Source: Desulfovibrio ferrophilus
Lineage (GTDB): Bacteria; Desulfobacterota; Desulfovibrionia; Desulfovibrionales; Desulfovibrionaceae
DNA length: 64,000 nt
Reading direction: 5' to 3'
Assembly: GCF_003966735.1 (NCBI RefSeq)
Contig: NZ_AP017378.1
Location: 434,001-498,000 of the forward strand
The notes beneath the pieces are model-generated. The model was not told the DNA's origin. It ran no database searches and saw only the letters and a program-made list of their open reading frames with translations. Of the stretch, positions 51,044 to 59,634 are shown one piece after another. The translations under genes and the position numbers were made by a program. Each line of letters opens with the position of its first letter. Positions within the stretch are counted from its first letter, which is position 1.

Positions 51044-53695
51044 ATGACCATTCGCCGTATGGTATGCACGCTTATGGTGTGCATTTCGCTCTTTATGTTT
51101 TCTGATAGTGCGGACGCCAAGAAAGTTGTTCTCCAGTTGTGCTGGGATCATCAGTTTCAGTTTGCAGGGTATTATGCGGCGAAGTGGCAAGGCTATTTTG
51201 ATGAAGCTGGGTTGGAAGTTGAAATTCAGTCCGCCTATGGCAAGGATGGAAGTTTCAGCAGGGCCATTGATGCTGTTGCTGCAGGTCGGGCGCAATTCGG
51301 TGTAGGTGCTTCGGATATTCTTGTTGCACGTGACAAGGGAATTCCGGTGGTCGTCCTTGCTTCAATATTCCAGCACAGCGCAGCAGAGATCTATGTGCGT
51401 AAGGACAGTGGTATCGGTGGAGCATCCGATTTAACAGGAAAGAAGCTGGTGCGTCGTCCTGGCGACTTATTCGAAGTGGAACTCCAGGCCATGCTGCGAG
51501 CCGAAGGCGTGGACCCGAACTCCTTGGAATATGCGCCCATCAAAAGAGGCGTGAGGCATTACCAACAATTAGCGAGTGGCGAGGTGGATGCGATCCTTGG
51601 CTACCGCCTGACCACCCCCTTTATGTTGCGAAAGCTTGGAGTCGACTTCAGTGTGTTGCGCCCCATGTCCTATGGTGTCGATTTTTATGGTGATTCTCTT
51701 TACACCACCAAGGATGTTATCGACGCTGATCCCGCCATGGTGCAGGCCTTTATCCGAGCAAGCCTCAAGGGTTGGGAATATGCCCTCGATCATGCCGAAG
51801 AGGTTGCGGAGCGCATTTCGAAGGAATTGCCTCGGGTGCATGCGCCTCTGGAGACCACGGAGTTCAACCTGGGCCAGGTGGAGGGGGTAAAGCACCTTTG
51901 TCCCTACCCACACGTGGAATTGCTGGGCCATGTGAATCCTGAGCGCTGGAGACAGATGCATGAACATCTGCGTGAGTATGGCCAGGTCAAGGGCAGCGTT
52001 GATGTTGGTGAGTTGGTGTACGATCCGGCGGCCTGGGATGAGCGGATCAGTCAGCGATTGACCCGGCTGCTTACCGGTGGCTTTGTGGCGGTCGGAATAG
52101 CGGCTTTATTCGTATTTGCCTGGGCTGTCAGTCTTAGAAAAATTGTAGCGAATAGAACTCGTCAATTGGTTGATTCCAATAGCCGGCTCAAGGATCAGGT
52201 TCTTGAGCGTCAACGCGCCGAAGGGTCGTTACGCGAAAGTGAAGAGCGTTTCCGGCAAATGGTCGAAAATATCCATGTGTTCTTTTGGGTGCGAGAAGCG
52301 GATAGTGGCAAGATTCTTTATACCAGTCCTGGCTATGAGCGCATATGGGGGCAATCGTCCGAGGCGCTTTTAGCGGATTCATCAACCTTTTATGATTCTC
52401 TGCATCCTGATGACTGCAGCACCATTCGCGACACCCTGCAGGAAGGCCTGGCGAATCGGGCTGCAGACTGCGAATGCCGTGTTCTACGGCCTGATGGCGA
52501 AATGCGGTGGGTTCGCTGGCGTGTGTTCCCCGTGCTCAATGCCAAGGGCGAAGTCTATCGTCTGGCTGGTGTGGCTGTGGATATCACCAAGCGTCGCCAC
52601 GCCGAAGATCTGCTGCGCGAAAGCGAACGCCGGTACCGGACAATAACCGAGAACCTTCCGGGCGGAATGCTGCTTTTGGATGGCGACATGAAGGTTGTTG
52701 CGGCCAACTCTACATTCAAGCAATGGTTTCCGGAGACTGAACATGATTTCGGCGGCCATTGCTATTCCCTGATGGGCCAGCAGGAACGATGCCCCTTGTG
52801 CCCATGCTCTACGCTGTTTGTTGACGGTGAGGTGCATACTCAGTTCAAGGAATTATCTGTTCATGGGGCGATGCGAATGTTCCGGGTCATTGCCTGCCCC
52901 ATTCGTGATAACGAAGGGAAGGTTGTTCAAGGGGGGGTCATGTACTCCGATGTAACCGAAGAAGTTAAACTCACTGAGCAATTGCAGCGTGCGACCAAGA
53001 CGGAGCTCTTGGCGACCATGAGCAGTGGCATTGCCCACGAAGTCAACCAGCCTTTGAATGCCCTCAAGTTGTGGACAACCGGTTTAATGATGCTGGTGGA
53101 GAATGAAGGGCGGGTGGAGATGCCGAAACTGCTGGAGCAGTTGGGCAAAATCCAGGGCGCAGCAGACAGGATTGCCTCGGTCATTGACCATATGCGAATG
53201 CTTATTCGCAAGGGGGACAATGTGGAGGTGGAGGTCGTTGACCTCAATATGGCTGTGAAGCGAGCCTTGACCTTGATGTCCGCCAAATTGGCGTATCATG
53301 GCATCAAACTGTCGTTGGAGTTGGAGCCGGGGCCCGCTCTGGTTCGGGCCAATGGGATTCAGCTTGAACAGGTCGTGATCAATCTGATGGTCAATGCCGT
53401 TGACATTCACGACACCTATGATCGGCGCGATAAGCAGATTGTTATATCGACCATAAACAATTCCAGCCATATGATCTTGTCTGTCGAAGATAACGGCCCC
53501 GGATTTGCAGATGAACCGGATAAAATATTCGAACCGTTCTACACGACCAAGAGCCATGGCGGAAGCATGGGCTTGGGGTTGGCCCTTGTCCAAACCTTCG
53601 TGAATTCCTGGAACGGTAAGATAACGGCCGGTGCCTCCGAGCAGTTCAAGGGAGCGAAGATAGAGATATCACTGCTCAAGGGAACCGTGTCGTAG
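51044..53695 (+). CDS. Sensor histidine kinase with THI5/NMT1-like periplasmic binding domain and two PAS domains
   Basis: This 883-residue membrane kinase has a signal peptide, then a periplasmic THI5/NMT1-like binding domain (about 25-340; WDHQFQFAGYYAAKWQGYF). One membrane segment (LLTGGFVAVGIAALFVFAWA), two PAS domains (the second with a Cys-rich CPLCPC stretch), HisKA (GIAHEVNQPLNALKLW) and HATPase (VEDNGPGFADEPDKIF, GLGLALVQ) follow. The binding domain belongs to a fold that recognises pyrimidine thiamin precursors and other small molecules; the ligand here is unknown. It lies 22 bases before the sigma54 regulator, its likely partner. Confidence 0.92.
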   Translation: MTIRRMVCTLMVCISLFMFSDSADAKKVVLQLCWDHQFQFAGYYAAKWQGYFDEAGLEVEIQSAYGKDGSFSRAIDAVAAGRAQFGVGASDILVARDKGIPVVVLASIFQHSAAEIYVRKDSGIGGASDLTGKKLVRRPGDLFEVELQAMLRAEGVDPNSLEYAPIKRGVRHYQQLASGEVDAILGYRLTTPFMLRKLGVDFSVLRPMSYGVDFYGDSLYTTKDVIDADPAMVQAFIRASLKGWEYALDHAEEVAERISKELPRVHAPLETTEFNLGQVEGVKHLCPYPHVELLGHVNPERWRQMHEHLREYGQVKGSVDVGELVYDPAAWDERISQRLTRLLTGGFVAVGIAALFVFAWAVSLRKIVANRTRQLVDSNSRLKDQVLERQRAEGSLRESEERFRQMVENIHVFFWVREADSGKILYTSPGYERIWGQSSEALLADSSTFYDSLHPDDCSTIRDTLQEGLANRAADCECRVLRPDGEMRWVRWRVFPVLNAKGEVYRLAGVAVDITKRRHAEDLLRESERRYRTITENLPGGMLLLDGDMKVVAANSTFKQWFPETEHDFGGHCYSLMGQQERCPLCPCSTLFVDGEVHTQFKELSVHGAMRMFRVIACPIRDNEGKVVQGGVMYSDVTEEVKLTEQLQRATKTELLATMSSGIAHEVNQPLNALKLWTTGLMMLVENEGRVEMPKLLEQLGKIQGAADRIASVIDHMRMLIRKGDNVEVEVVDLNMAVKRALTLMSAKLAYHGIKLSLELEPGPALVRANGIQLEQVVINLMVNAVDIHDTYDRRDKQIVISTINNSSHMILSVEDNGPGFADEPDKIFEPFYTTKSHGGSMGLGLALVQTFVNSWNGKITAGASEQFKGAKIEISLLKGTVS

Positions 53696-53717
53696 CCTGC
53701 AGAAGGGGAATTGACGA

Positions 53718-55175
53718 ATGAAGATTTTGATCGTGGACGATGAACCCATCAGCCTGGCCAGCTTGGGAGACATGATTTCCATGCTCAGGTTTGAGCCAGT
53801 GATGTGCAAGGATGCCGAGGAGGCACTCAAACGCTGCTCAGAAACATACTACCCTGTAATCATTACTGATGTGTGCATGCCTGGGATCGATGGCCTCGAA
53901 TTTCTGGAACGTATCAAGAAGAGCAAGGGAACATCCTCCAGTGATGTGATCATCATCACCGGCCACGGTGAAATGGAAACTGCGGTCAAGGCGCTCAGGC
54001 TGGGAGCCTATGACTTTTTGAAGAAGCCTCTGGATGCTCGCGAGCTTGCGGCCGTGGTTGAACGCAGCGCCGAGCATCAGGCCTTGTTGTTTGAGAACAG
54101 AGATCTTTCACAGTGTTGTGATCGGCGCATTCTGGAGGCCACTCTGGATCTGCAGCGCGATTTGGAAGACGCAAGGGAGCAGCTGCGGAAGATTACCGGG
54201 GTGGGCAATATCGTTGTTTCTTCACCCTGCATGCGCCAGATTCTCAATGATGCCAGGCTCTATCATAAAAACACCGATGTCCCCGTGCTTATCGAGGGGG
54301 AGACCGGTACAGGCAAGGAGATTGTAGCCCGGTTGATTCATCATGGCGAAGATGACTTCAAGGCTCCGTTCGTGGATATCAACTGTTCAGCGATTTCGGA
54401 AAATTTGTTTGAGAGCGAGCTGTTCGGCTATGAGGCCGGTGCCTTTACCGGCAGCGATCGGAAAGGATCAAAAGGAAAGCTGGAGGCCGCTGGCAAGGGT
54501 TCTGTTTTTCTGGATGAAATTGGTGAACTGCCCCTGCATATCCAGCCCAAACTACTGCGTGTCCTTGAAGATCGTACTTTCTACAGAGTGGGCGGCATCA
54601 AGAAAATGCCGCTGGAGGCGCGCATCATATGTGCCACCAATTGCAATCTCGAAGAGATGGTGGAGGAGGGCACCTTCCGCCGGGACCTCTATCATCGTTT
54701 GAAGATTGGCTATTTCACAATATTGCCGCTCAGGCAGCGCAAGGAAGATATTGGGCCTCTGACGCAGTTGTTTTTGGCAGACGAGTCCAAAGCCAAAAAG
54801 AAGCGATTCAAGACGGTGTCCAAGGCCGCGTTGGACATGCTCAGGGCATATCCATGGAAAGGGAATGTGCGCGAGCTGAAAAATGTCATTGAGCGGGCTG
54901 TTCTGGTGTATGACGATGACGAGCTTAGAACGGAGCATTTGGAGTTTCTGGCCGTTAAGCCCGGCGCTAACATGGGCTGGCGCCCCTCGTGCAACCTGTT
55001 TGATCTTTCTGATTTGACCCTGCCTGATGAACCTTTCGATCTGGATGAATTCCTGAATGACCTCAAGCGACAGATTGTGATTAAGGCCGTCGGTCGTTTT
55101 GATAATAACAAAACGCAGGCCGCCGGATTTCTCAACTGGGATCGCAACAAGATCTATCGCCTGATGGACGGATAA
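53718..55175 (+). CDS. NtrC-type sigma54-dependent response regulator
   Basis: This 485-residue regulator has a receiver (phospho-acceptor Asp51 in IITDVCMPGIDG, KKPLD), a sigma54-activating AAA+ domain with Walker A GETGTGKE and the sigma54-contact loop GAFTGS, and a C-terminal Fis-like helix-turn-helix (NKTQAAGFLNWDRNKIYRLM). The conserved GAFTGS indicates an active enhancer-binding protein. It is cotranscribed with the sensor kinase and directly precedes the cytochrome operon, which it probably controls. Confidence 0.95.
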   Translation: MKILIVDDEPISLASLGDMISMLRFEPVMCKDAEEALKRCSETYYPVIITDVCMPGIDGLEFLERIKKSKGTSSSDVIIITGHGEMETAVKALRLGAYDFLKKPLDARELAAVVERSAEHQALLFENRDLSQCCDRRILEATLDLQRDLEDAREQLRKITGVGNIVVSSPCMRQILNDARLYHKNTDVPVLIEGETGTGKEIVARLIHHGEDDFKAPFVDINCSAISENLFESELFGYEAGAFTGSDRKGSKGKLEAAGKGSVFLDEIGELPLHIQPKLLRVLEDRTFYRVGGIKKMPLEARIICATNCNLEEMVEEGTFRRDLYHRLKIGYFTILPLRQRKEDIGPLTQLFLADESKAKKKRFKTVSKAALDMLRAYPWKGNVRELKNVIERAVLVYDDDELRTEHLEFLAVKPGANMGWRPSCNLFDLSDLTLPDEPFDLDEFLNDLKRQIVIKAVGRFDNNKTQAAGFLNWDRNKIYRLMDG

Positions 55176-55214
55176 TCTCCCTACCACCGAGTGGCATTTT
55201 TGATGCTGCACAAG

Positions 55215-55258
55215 CACCGCACGATACCTCGAGAGAGAGGTGTCCTGCGGTGTTTTTT
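55215..55258 (+). terminator. Terminator after the sigma54 regulator
   Basis: A 16-base stem from 55215-55230 pairs with 55237-55252 (one mismatch, one G-U) around GAGAGA, followed by TTTTTT. It separates the two-component operon from the cytochrome operon, which therefore needs its own promoter. Confidence 0.9.
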
Positions 55259-55260
55259 AT

Positions 55261-55309
55261 GGTCGAGTTTTGGACCTTGCGTTCGAATGCAAGCGTTCGT
55301 TTTCGAACG
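55261..55309. promoter_or_regulatory. Composite palindromic motif, copy B (putative enhancer sites)
   Basis: Three linked elements occur: GGTCGAGTTTTGGACC (55261-55276), GCGTTCGA-ATGCA-AGCGTT (55279-55297) and the overlapping palindrome CGTTCGTTTTCGAACG (55294-55309). Order and sequence parallel copy A at 50814-50875. The array lies roughly 95-140 bases upstream of the sigma54-like promoter, a normal distance for an NtrC-type enhancer. Confidence 0.65.
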
Positions 55310-55401
55310 ATGGGCGTGCCGGAGAACATGAAGGGTTTATTGTTTTGAATTATTTCCCTGTGATTACGGATGGTTGATGAAATATCTTTTGCTGGTTGGA
55401 G

Positions 55402-55418
55402 TTGGCATACGTTTTGAA
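55402..55418 (+). promoter_or_regulatory. Candidate sigma54 promoter of the cytochrome operon
   Basis: TTGGCATACGTTTTGAA has the -24 TTGGCA block. The GG is followed after ten bases by GA, where the consensus has GC (TTTGA in place of TTTGC). It lies between the putative enhancers and the first cytochrome gene and would give a leader of about 140 bases. The adjacent regulator carries GAFTGS, which fits. The 396-base gap at 55176-55571 holds only this, the enhancer motifs and the terminator. Confidence 0.5.
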
Positions 55419-55571
55419 GTCTTTAGGGAGTCGAATGACATGCGACAGAGGATCACCGGCTTTGCCCGTACTGCCGTTTTGGGCCGCACGGGGAGAGGGA
55501 AAAAGCCAGATGGATGAAATAGTAGTTGTGCAGCCTGCGAGGCCGAACGGGAATGGTTGGGAGGAGTTGAA

Positions 55572-56378
55572 ATGGAATTAGGTTTGTTGAAAATGAGGTT
55601 GGCCTTCGCGGGTGTTCTTGGAATTGCCGTGGTTCTGGTCTGGTTCTGCCCGGTTTCAACGGCGCAGAGCGTTCCTGCTGCGACAAAGTTGACCGATGAT
55701 CATTGCATCGTGTGTCACCCCAAGGAGCCTGCATTGGTTGCCGTCAATGGTGGCAAGCATGGCACTGAGATCGGGTGTCTGGATTGCCATAGAGAGCACC
55801 CGCCCCAAGGGACGCGAGCTGTGCCTGAGTGCACCATGTGTCATACGGGCAAGGAGCATTATACACTGGATAATTGCAGCCAGTGCCATTCTTCGGGGCA
55901 TGCTCCGCTGAATTTGAGTCTTGAGGGCGACATTACCGAGCCATGCCTGACCTGTCATAGCGAACAGGGTGTCGAGGTCAAGCACCACCCGAGCGCACAT
56001 GCCGACATGGCCTGCAACGAATGTCACACCAGCCACCGCGAGGTTCCCGCATGTCTGGACTGTCACTCTTCTCATACCGATAGCATGGACCAGGAGTCCT
56101 GCACGACCTGCCACCCGGCTCACAAGCCTTTGGTGGTCAAGTATGAAAGAGGAACGCCTTCGGAATATTGCAAGTCGTGTCATGAAGAGGCTTTCAACGT
56201 GCTCGCCATCAATACGACAAAGCATCATGACCTGGCTTGTGACAATTGCCACCGTTCAGAGCATAAGGCCGTTCCTCCTTGCTTCGCCTGTCATGGCCGG
56301 CCGCATCCGGAAGCCATGCTTGAGAAATTCGAGGATTGTAGCGACTGCCACGGCACGGCGCACGACCTGAGGCGATAG
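55572..56378 (+). CDS. Periplasmic dodecaheme c-type cytochrome
   Basis: This 268-residue secreted protein has a signal peptide (cleavage near VSTAQS) and twelve CXXCH motifs, from CIVCH at 45 to CSDCH near the end, with many extra His residues for bis-His ligation. It is a strong candidate periplasmic electron carrier. GGGAGGAG precedes the ATG at 55572. The next gene is a clear paralog, with the same heme count and C-terminal CHGTAH end. The tight heme spacing resembles NrfH/cytochrome c3-type and Geobacter periplasmic multihemes rather than an enzyme. Confidence 0.95.
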   Translation: MELGLLKMRLAFAGVLGIAVVLVWFCPVSTAQSVPAATKLTDDHCIVCHPKEPALVAVNGGKHGTEIGCLDCHREHPPQGTRAVPECTMCHTGKEHYTLDNCSQCHSSGHAPLNLSLEGDITEPCLTCHSEQGVEVKHHPSAHADMACNECHTSHREVPACLDCHSSHTDSMDQESCTTCHPAHKPLVVKYERGTPSEYCKSCHEEAFNVLAINTTKHHDLACDNCHRSEHKAVPPCFACHGRPHPEAMLEKFEDCSDCHGTAHDLRR

Positions 56379-56439
56379 CGCGGGCCGGGAGCAACCGGCG
56401 CGATGATTTTAGTAACGGCGACAGCATGAGGTGAACGAT

Positions 56440-57345
56440 ATGAGATTGGTTAAAGGTTTGATGCTGCTTGGTCTGCTTGCGGTCTGCCTGGTGTGCGTGG
56501 CGGCCTGCGAGAAAAGGACCCCGGCCGGGGGCGGTGCTGCGGAGCCGATATCCGTGGAACCTGCGCAGCCGGAAAAGCGTGAAATTGCATTATACGACAG
56601 CGGGGTTTCGCCGCTGACAACCGAGCAGTGCGGACAATGCCATTTCCCTGTCTACGATGCCATCCGGGAGGATGGCGGAAAGCACAAGATTCCGTGTGTG
56701 CAGTGTCATGAGCAGTATCATGCATACAGCCCTCGGAAGCAGAACTTTGATGAGATCATGCCCAAGTGCGGCACCTGTCACGTGGGGCCGGACGGAGCTG
56801 AATTCCACGGTTCGGATGAATCGCTCAAGGATTGCTTGAAGTGTCATGCCGATGTGCACCGTCCTCTGCTTATGGATATGGAGAATCTGTCACCGGATTG
56901 TGGCACCTGTCACAAGCCTGTGGCTGGTGAATTGGTGATGAATCCCAGCGCTCACTCCAGTGATGTGGGTTGTGAGGATTGCCATGCCGACAACCATGGC
57001 AAGATCCCGGAATGCGCCGACTGTCATGAGTCGCATAGTCCGGAAGTGGAAATGACATCCGCCGAATGCATGACCTGCCATCCCGTGCACAAGCCCACGG
57101 TTGTGACCTATGGCGAGGACGTTTCGTCTGCGATTTGTGCAGGGTGTCATGACGATGTGCAGCATAATCTGACCAAGAATATCACCAAGCATACAGATGT
57201 GCCTTGTGCATCATGTCACCTCGAACACGAGGGCATCGAGCCATGCAGCAAATGCCATGGTGAACCGCACTCCAAGACCCTGATGCAGGATACATCGAAG
57301 TGTGGAGATTGCCACGGCACGGCACACGAGCTGGCTGCGGGATGA
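56440..57345 (+). CDS. Dodecaheme c-type cytochrome lipoprotein
   Basis: This 301-residue protein has a lipoprotein signal (LAVCLVCVAAC, Glu at +2) and twelve CXXCH motifs from CGQCH to CGDCH. Its C-terminal third aligns by eye with the preceding cytochrome (ITKHTDVPCASCH, CSKCHGEPH, CGDCHGTAHEL). Membrane anchoring suggests that it docks at the outer membrane, next to the barrel encoded downstream. The ATG at 56440 follows GAGGTG. Confidence 0.95.
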   Translation: MRLVKGLMLLGLLAVCLVCVAACEKRTPAGGGAAEPISVEPAQPEKREIALYDSGVSPLTTEQCGQCHFPVYDAIREDGGKHKIPCVQCHEQYHAYSPRKQNFDEIMPKCGTCHVGPDGAEFHGSDESLKDCLKCHADVHRPLLMDMENLSPDCGTCHKPVAGELVMNPSAHSSDVGCEDCHADNHGKIPECADCHESHSPEVEMTSAECMTCHPVHKPTVVTYGEDVSSAICAGCHDDVQHNLTKNITKHTDVPCASCHLEHEGIEPCSKCHGEPHSKTLMQDTSKCGDCHGTAHELAAG

Positions 57346-57424
57346 AGCAAGAGAACCAACGAGTCCGTACTGCCGGAGCTGTGCACTGCATGCATGGCTC
57401 TGAGCAGGGCGGTAGGAGAGAAAT

Positions 57425-58447
57425 ATGAGACACGGACAATGGATGCGTAACGGGGTGCGATTCTGGGCACTAGGTCTGGTTGCGGTGCTGATGGCCTGCC
57501 CTGCATGGGCAGCAGTGACCGGTCCGTGTGTGGAATGCCATACCATGCACAGCTCTCAGGATGGATCGACGATGGGCAGCAGTGCCGTGGGTATGGCTCA
57601 TTTGACACTTAACGGCTGTATCGGTTGCCATACCAATGGCGGTTTGGGTGGTGTCGCCCCTGTGGTTGACGGCACCTATAATACCGACTCCTGCGCTGGT
57701 GGTACCTTTAAGGAAGGTGCCGGTGGTGTGCAAAGCGATGCGGGCGTCCATAATGTGGACATCGTGATGTCTTCCCTCGGTGAGGACGACACGCTGACCG
57801 GGACCAACATTCCCGGTTTGTCCGGTGGAATGAACTCTGGAAAGGGCGATCAGGATGCTCAAGCCTTGACTTGTGCAGGCAAGAACGGTTGTCACGGCGA
57901 TGCCACCATCGATGGCAACGATGCCGGTATTCAGGGCTTCCACCACGGAGCCAAGGATGGATACCGCTACCTGCAGATCGCAAGCAACCAGGCAGCAGTC
58001 CTCGGTAAGGGTGCCGCTGACTGGGAGGCCGGAATATCCGGTTCTGCAGATGGTACGGGTGGTGAACACAACATCTACAGCTCCGATGTGAGCGCAGGTA
58101 TCAACAAGCTCTGCGCCAACTGTCACCCGGATTTCCACTCGCTGGCCAATACCAATGATGGCAGCAACTGGCTTCGCCACCCCACGGATAACGATATTCC
58201 GACTGCGAGTGGTTGGTCTGCTACGGTGAACTACCGTGAGAATCCGTTCGCTTTCGAAGACATTACCTCCATGGCTCCTGGTACGGCCTATACCGTGACC
58301 GGAGCACAGGTGGCTTGCATCTCTTGCCACCGAGCCCATGGTACGCCTTATGACGACCTGCTGCGTTGGGATTACAATGCCCAATTGGCAGGAAGTACAG
58401 TTAGTTACGGTTGCCTCGGCTGCCATAACAAGCAACGTGGTTCTTAA
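57425..58447 (+). CDS. Secreted multiheme cytochrome with five CXXCH and one CX5CH
   Basis: This 340-residue protein has a signal peptide (ending CPAWA), CXXCH motifs at residues 35, 65, 230, 298 and 330, and an unusual CAGKNGCH at 150-157. The last could bind a sixth heme through a CX5CH site. Hemes are widely spaced, with long Gly-, Asp- and Asn-rich loops, unlike the two compact cytochromes before it. That composition suits an extracellular cytochrome, possibly the surface terminal or a filament subunit, which is inference. GGAGAG precedes the ATG. Confidence 0.92.
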   Translation: MRHGQWMRNGVRFWALGLVAVLMACPAWAAVTGPCVECHTMHSSQDGSTMGSSAVGMAHLTLNGCIGCHTNGGLGGVAPVVDGTYNTDSCAGGTFKEGAGGVQSDAGVHNVDIVMSSLGEDDTLTGTNIPGLSGGMNSGKGDQDAQALTCAGKNGCHGDATIDGNDAGIQGFHHGAKDGYRYLQIASNQAAVLGKGAADWEAGISGSADGTGGEHNIYSSDVSAGINKLCANCHPDFHSLANTNDGSNWLRHPTDNDIPTASGWSATVNYRENPFAFEDITSMAPGTAYTVTGAQVACISCHRAHGTPYDDLLRWDYNAQLAGSTVSYGCLGCHNKQRGS

Positions 58448-58503
58448 GGGAACCTACGGGATCTCTATGGTGCAACACCTCCCACTCCTCCACCATAGGA
58501 CGA

Positions 58504-58536
58504 AGGGGGGGGCTAACGTCCCTCCCCTCAATTTTT
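58504..58536 (+). terminator. Attenuator-like hairpin between the third cytochrome and the NHL gene
   Basis: AGGGGGGGG (58504-58512) pairs with CCCTCCCCT (58520-58528), with one G-U, around a seven-base loop. Five Ts follow at 58532-58536. The genes on either side point the same way and the NHL gene starts 25 bases later, so partial termination is likely. Confidence 0.7.
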
Positions 58537-58561
58537 CGATATATGCGTCAGGGATGGAATT

Positions 58562-59593
58562 ATGAATTTTCTCCGCCTGCGCTCCATAAGACTGATGGCC
58601 CTCCTTGTTTTGCTGGGGATGGTGCGTTTGGGCGCAGCCGAGGACGTTCTGCCGGAGGATGTGCCTCGTTCCGAGGAGCCTGCGGCAATGAGTCACTTTT
58701 CGACTCAGGATGAGAATAGAGCTGAGAAGGCTGTCGTCATGGGGACCGTGTTTGAGGATTACGAAGGCCTCAGGATGTCGTTTCCATCACGGGTCTTCGT
58801 GGATCGGAGTAACGGCGAAGTCTATGTCGTGGACGGCGGCAATTCCAGAATCCTCGTCTATACCCATGATTTGTATCCACTGCTCTCCATGGGCGTTTCG
58901 GATGGCCTGGAAAGCCCCGTGGGTGTTTCCGTGGGCAGCGATGGCTACGTCTATGTGGCTCAGGTTCCAGGCAAGGGCGGCACACAATCCAGAATCTCCG
59001 TATTCAATCCTGCGCTGTCATGGGAGCGCGACATCGTGTTCCAGGGATTCAATGGTGCGGAATCTTTTCGTCCCCGCAACGTACTCGTGACCCCGCAGGG
59101 CGAGCTGTACGTCAGTGGTGACAGTTTTGCCGGTCTGGTTGTCCTGAATGCCGATGGTGTATTCGTCCGTCTGCTGAGTGTTGAGGACTCTGTAGGTGGC
59201 GAGGCCCCGCGGCAAGCCATGATCAGCGATATGGAATTGGATGCCTCCGGGCGGTTGTATCTTCTCAGCGAAGAGATGGGGCGAGTCTACGTGTTCGATG
59301 GAGATGGTGTTCTTCAGCGATCATTCGGGAAGAAGGGTGGTGGCTCGGGCAAGCTCAGTAGGCCCCGGGGTATTGCCTTGGATGAGCGTGAGCGGCGGGT
59401 CTTGGTAGTGGACTACATGCGGCACACGGTAAACGTCTATTCCTGGGAAGGCGAACATCTGTTTGATTTCGGAGGCAAGGGGTGGCGTGACGGATGGTTT
59501 CAATTCCCCAATGACATCGGGGTGGATTCCGTCGGTGACGTTCTTGTAGCCGATACATTCAATAACCGCGTTCAGGTGATGCGTTTGGAATAG
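58562..59593 (+). CDS. Secreted NHL-repeat beta-propeller protein
   Basis: This 343-residue protein has a signal peptide (LMALLVLLGMVRLGAA) and about six NHL-type repeats, clearest in FPSRVFVDRSNGEVYVVDGGN, RPRGIALDERERRVLVVDY and FPNDIGVDSVGDVLVADTFNNRVQV. Such propellers often accompany multiheme cytochrome clusters and mediate protein contacts. No heme motif is present. It is the first gene after the attenuator-like hairpin. Confidence 0.93.
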   Translation: MNFLRLRSIRLMALLVLLGMVRLGAAEDVLPEDVPRSEEPAAMSHFSTQDENRAEKAVVMGTVFEDYEGLRMSFPSRVFVDRSNGEVYVVDGGNSRILVYTHDLYPLLSMGVSDGLESPVGVSVGSDGYVYVAQVPGKGGTQSRISVFNPALSWERDIVFQGFNGAESFRPRNVLVTPQGELYVSGDSFAGLVVLNADGVFVRLLSVEDSVGGEAPRQAMISDMELDASGRLYLLSEEMGRVYVFDGDGVLQRSFGKKGGGSGKLSRPRGIALDERERRVLVVDYMRHTVNVYSWEGEHLFDFGGKGWRDGWFQFPNDIGVDSVGDVLVADTFNNRVQVMRLE

Positions 59594-59634
59594 CCTCGGC
59601 CGGGAGCTAGGGCAAGAGTTGGGGGAGAAAGATC

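Noticed and set aside
55396-55581. Small open frame of 61 codons upstream of the first cytochrome
   Set aside because: It would overlap the sigma54-like promoter and the start of the cytochrome, and it lacks a ribosome-binding site and a family resemblance.
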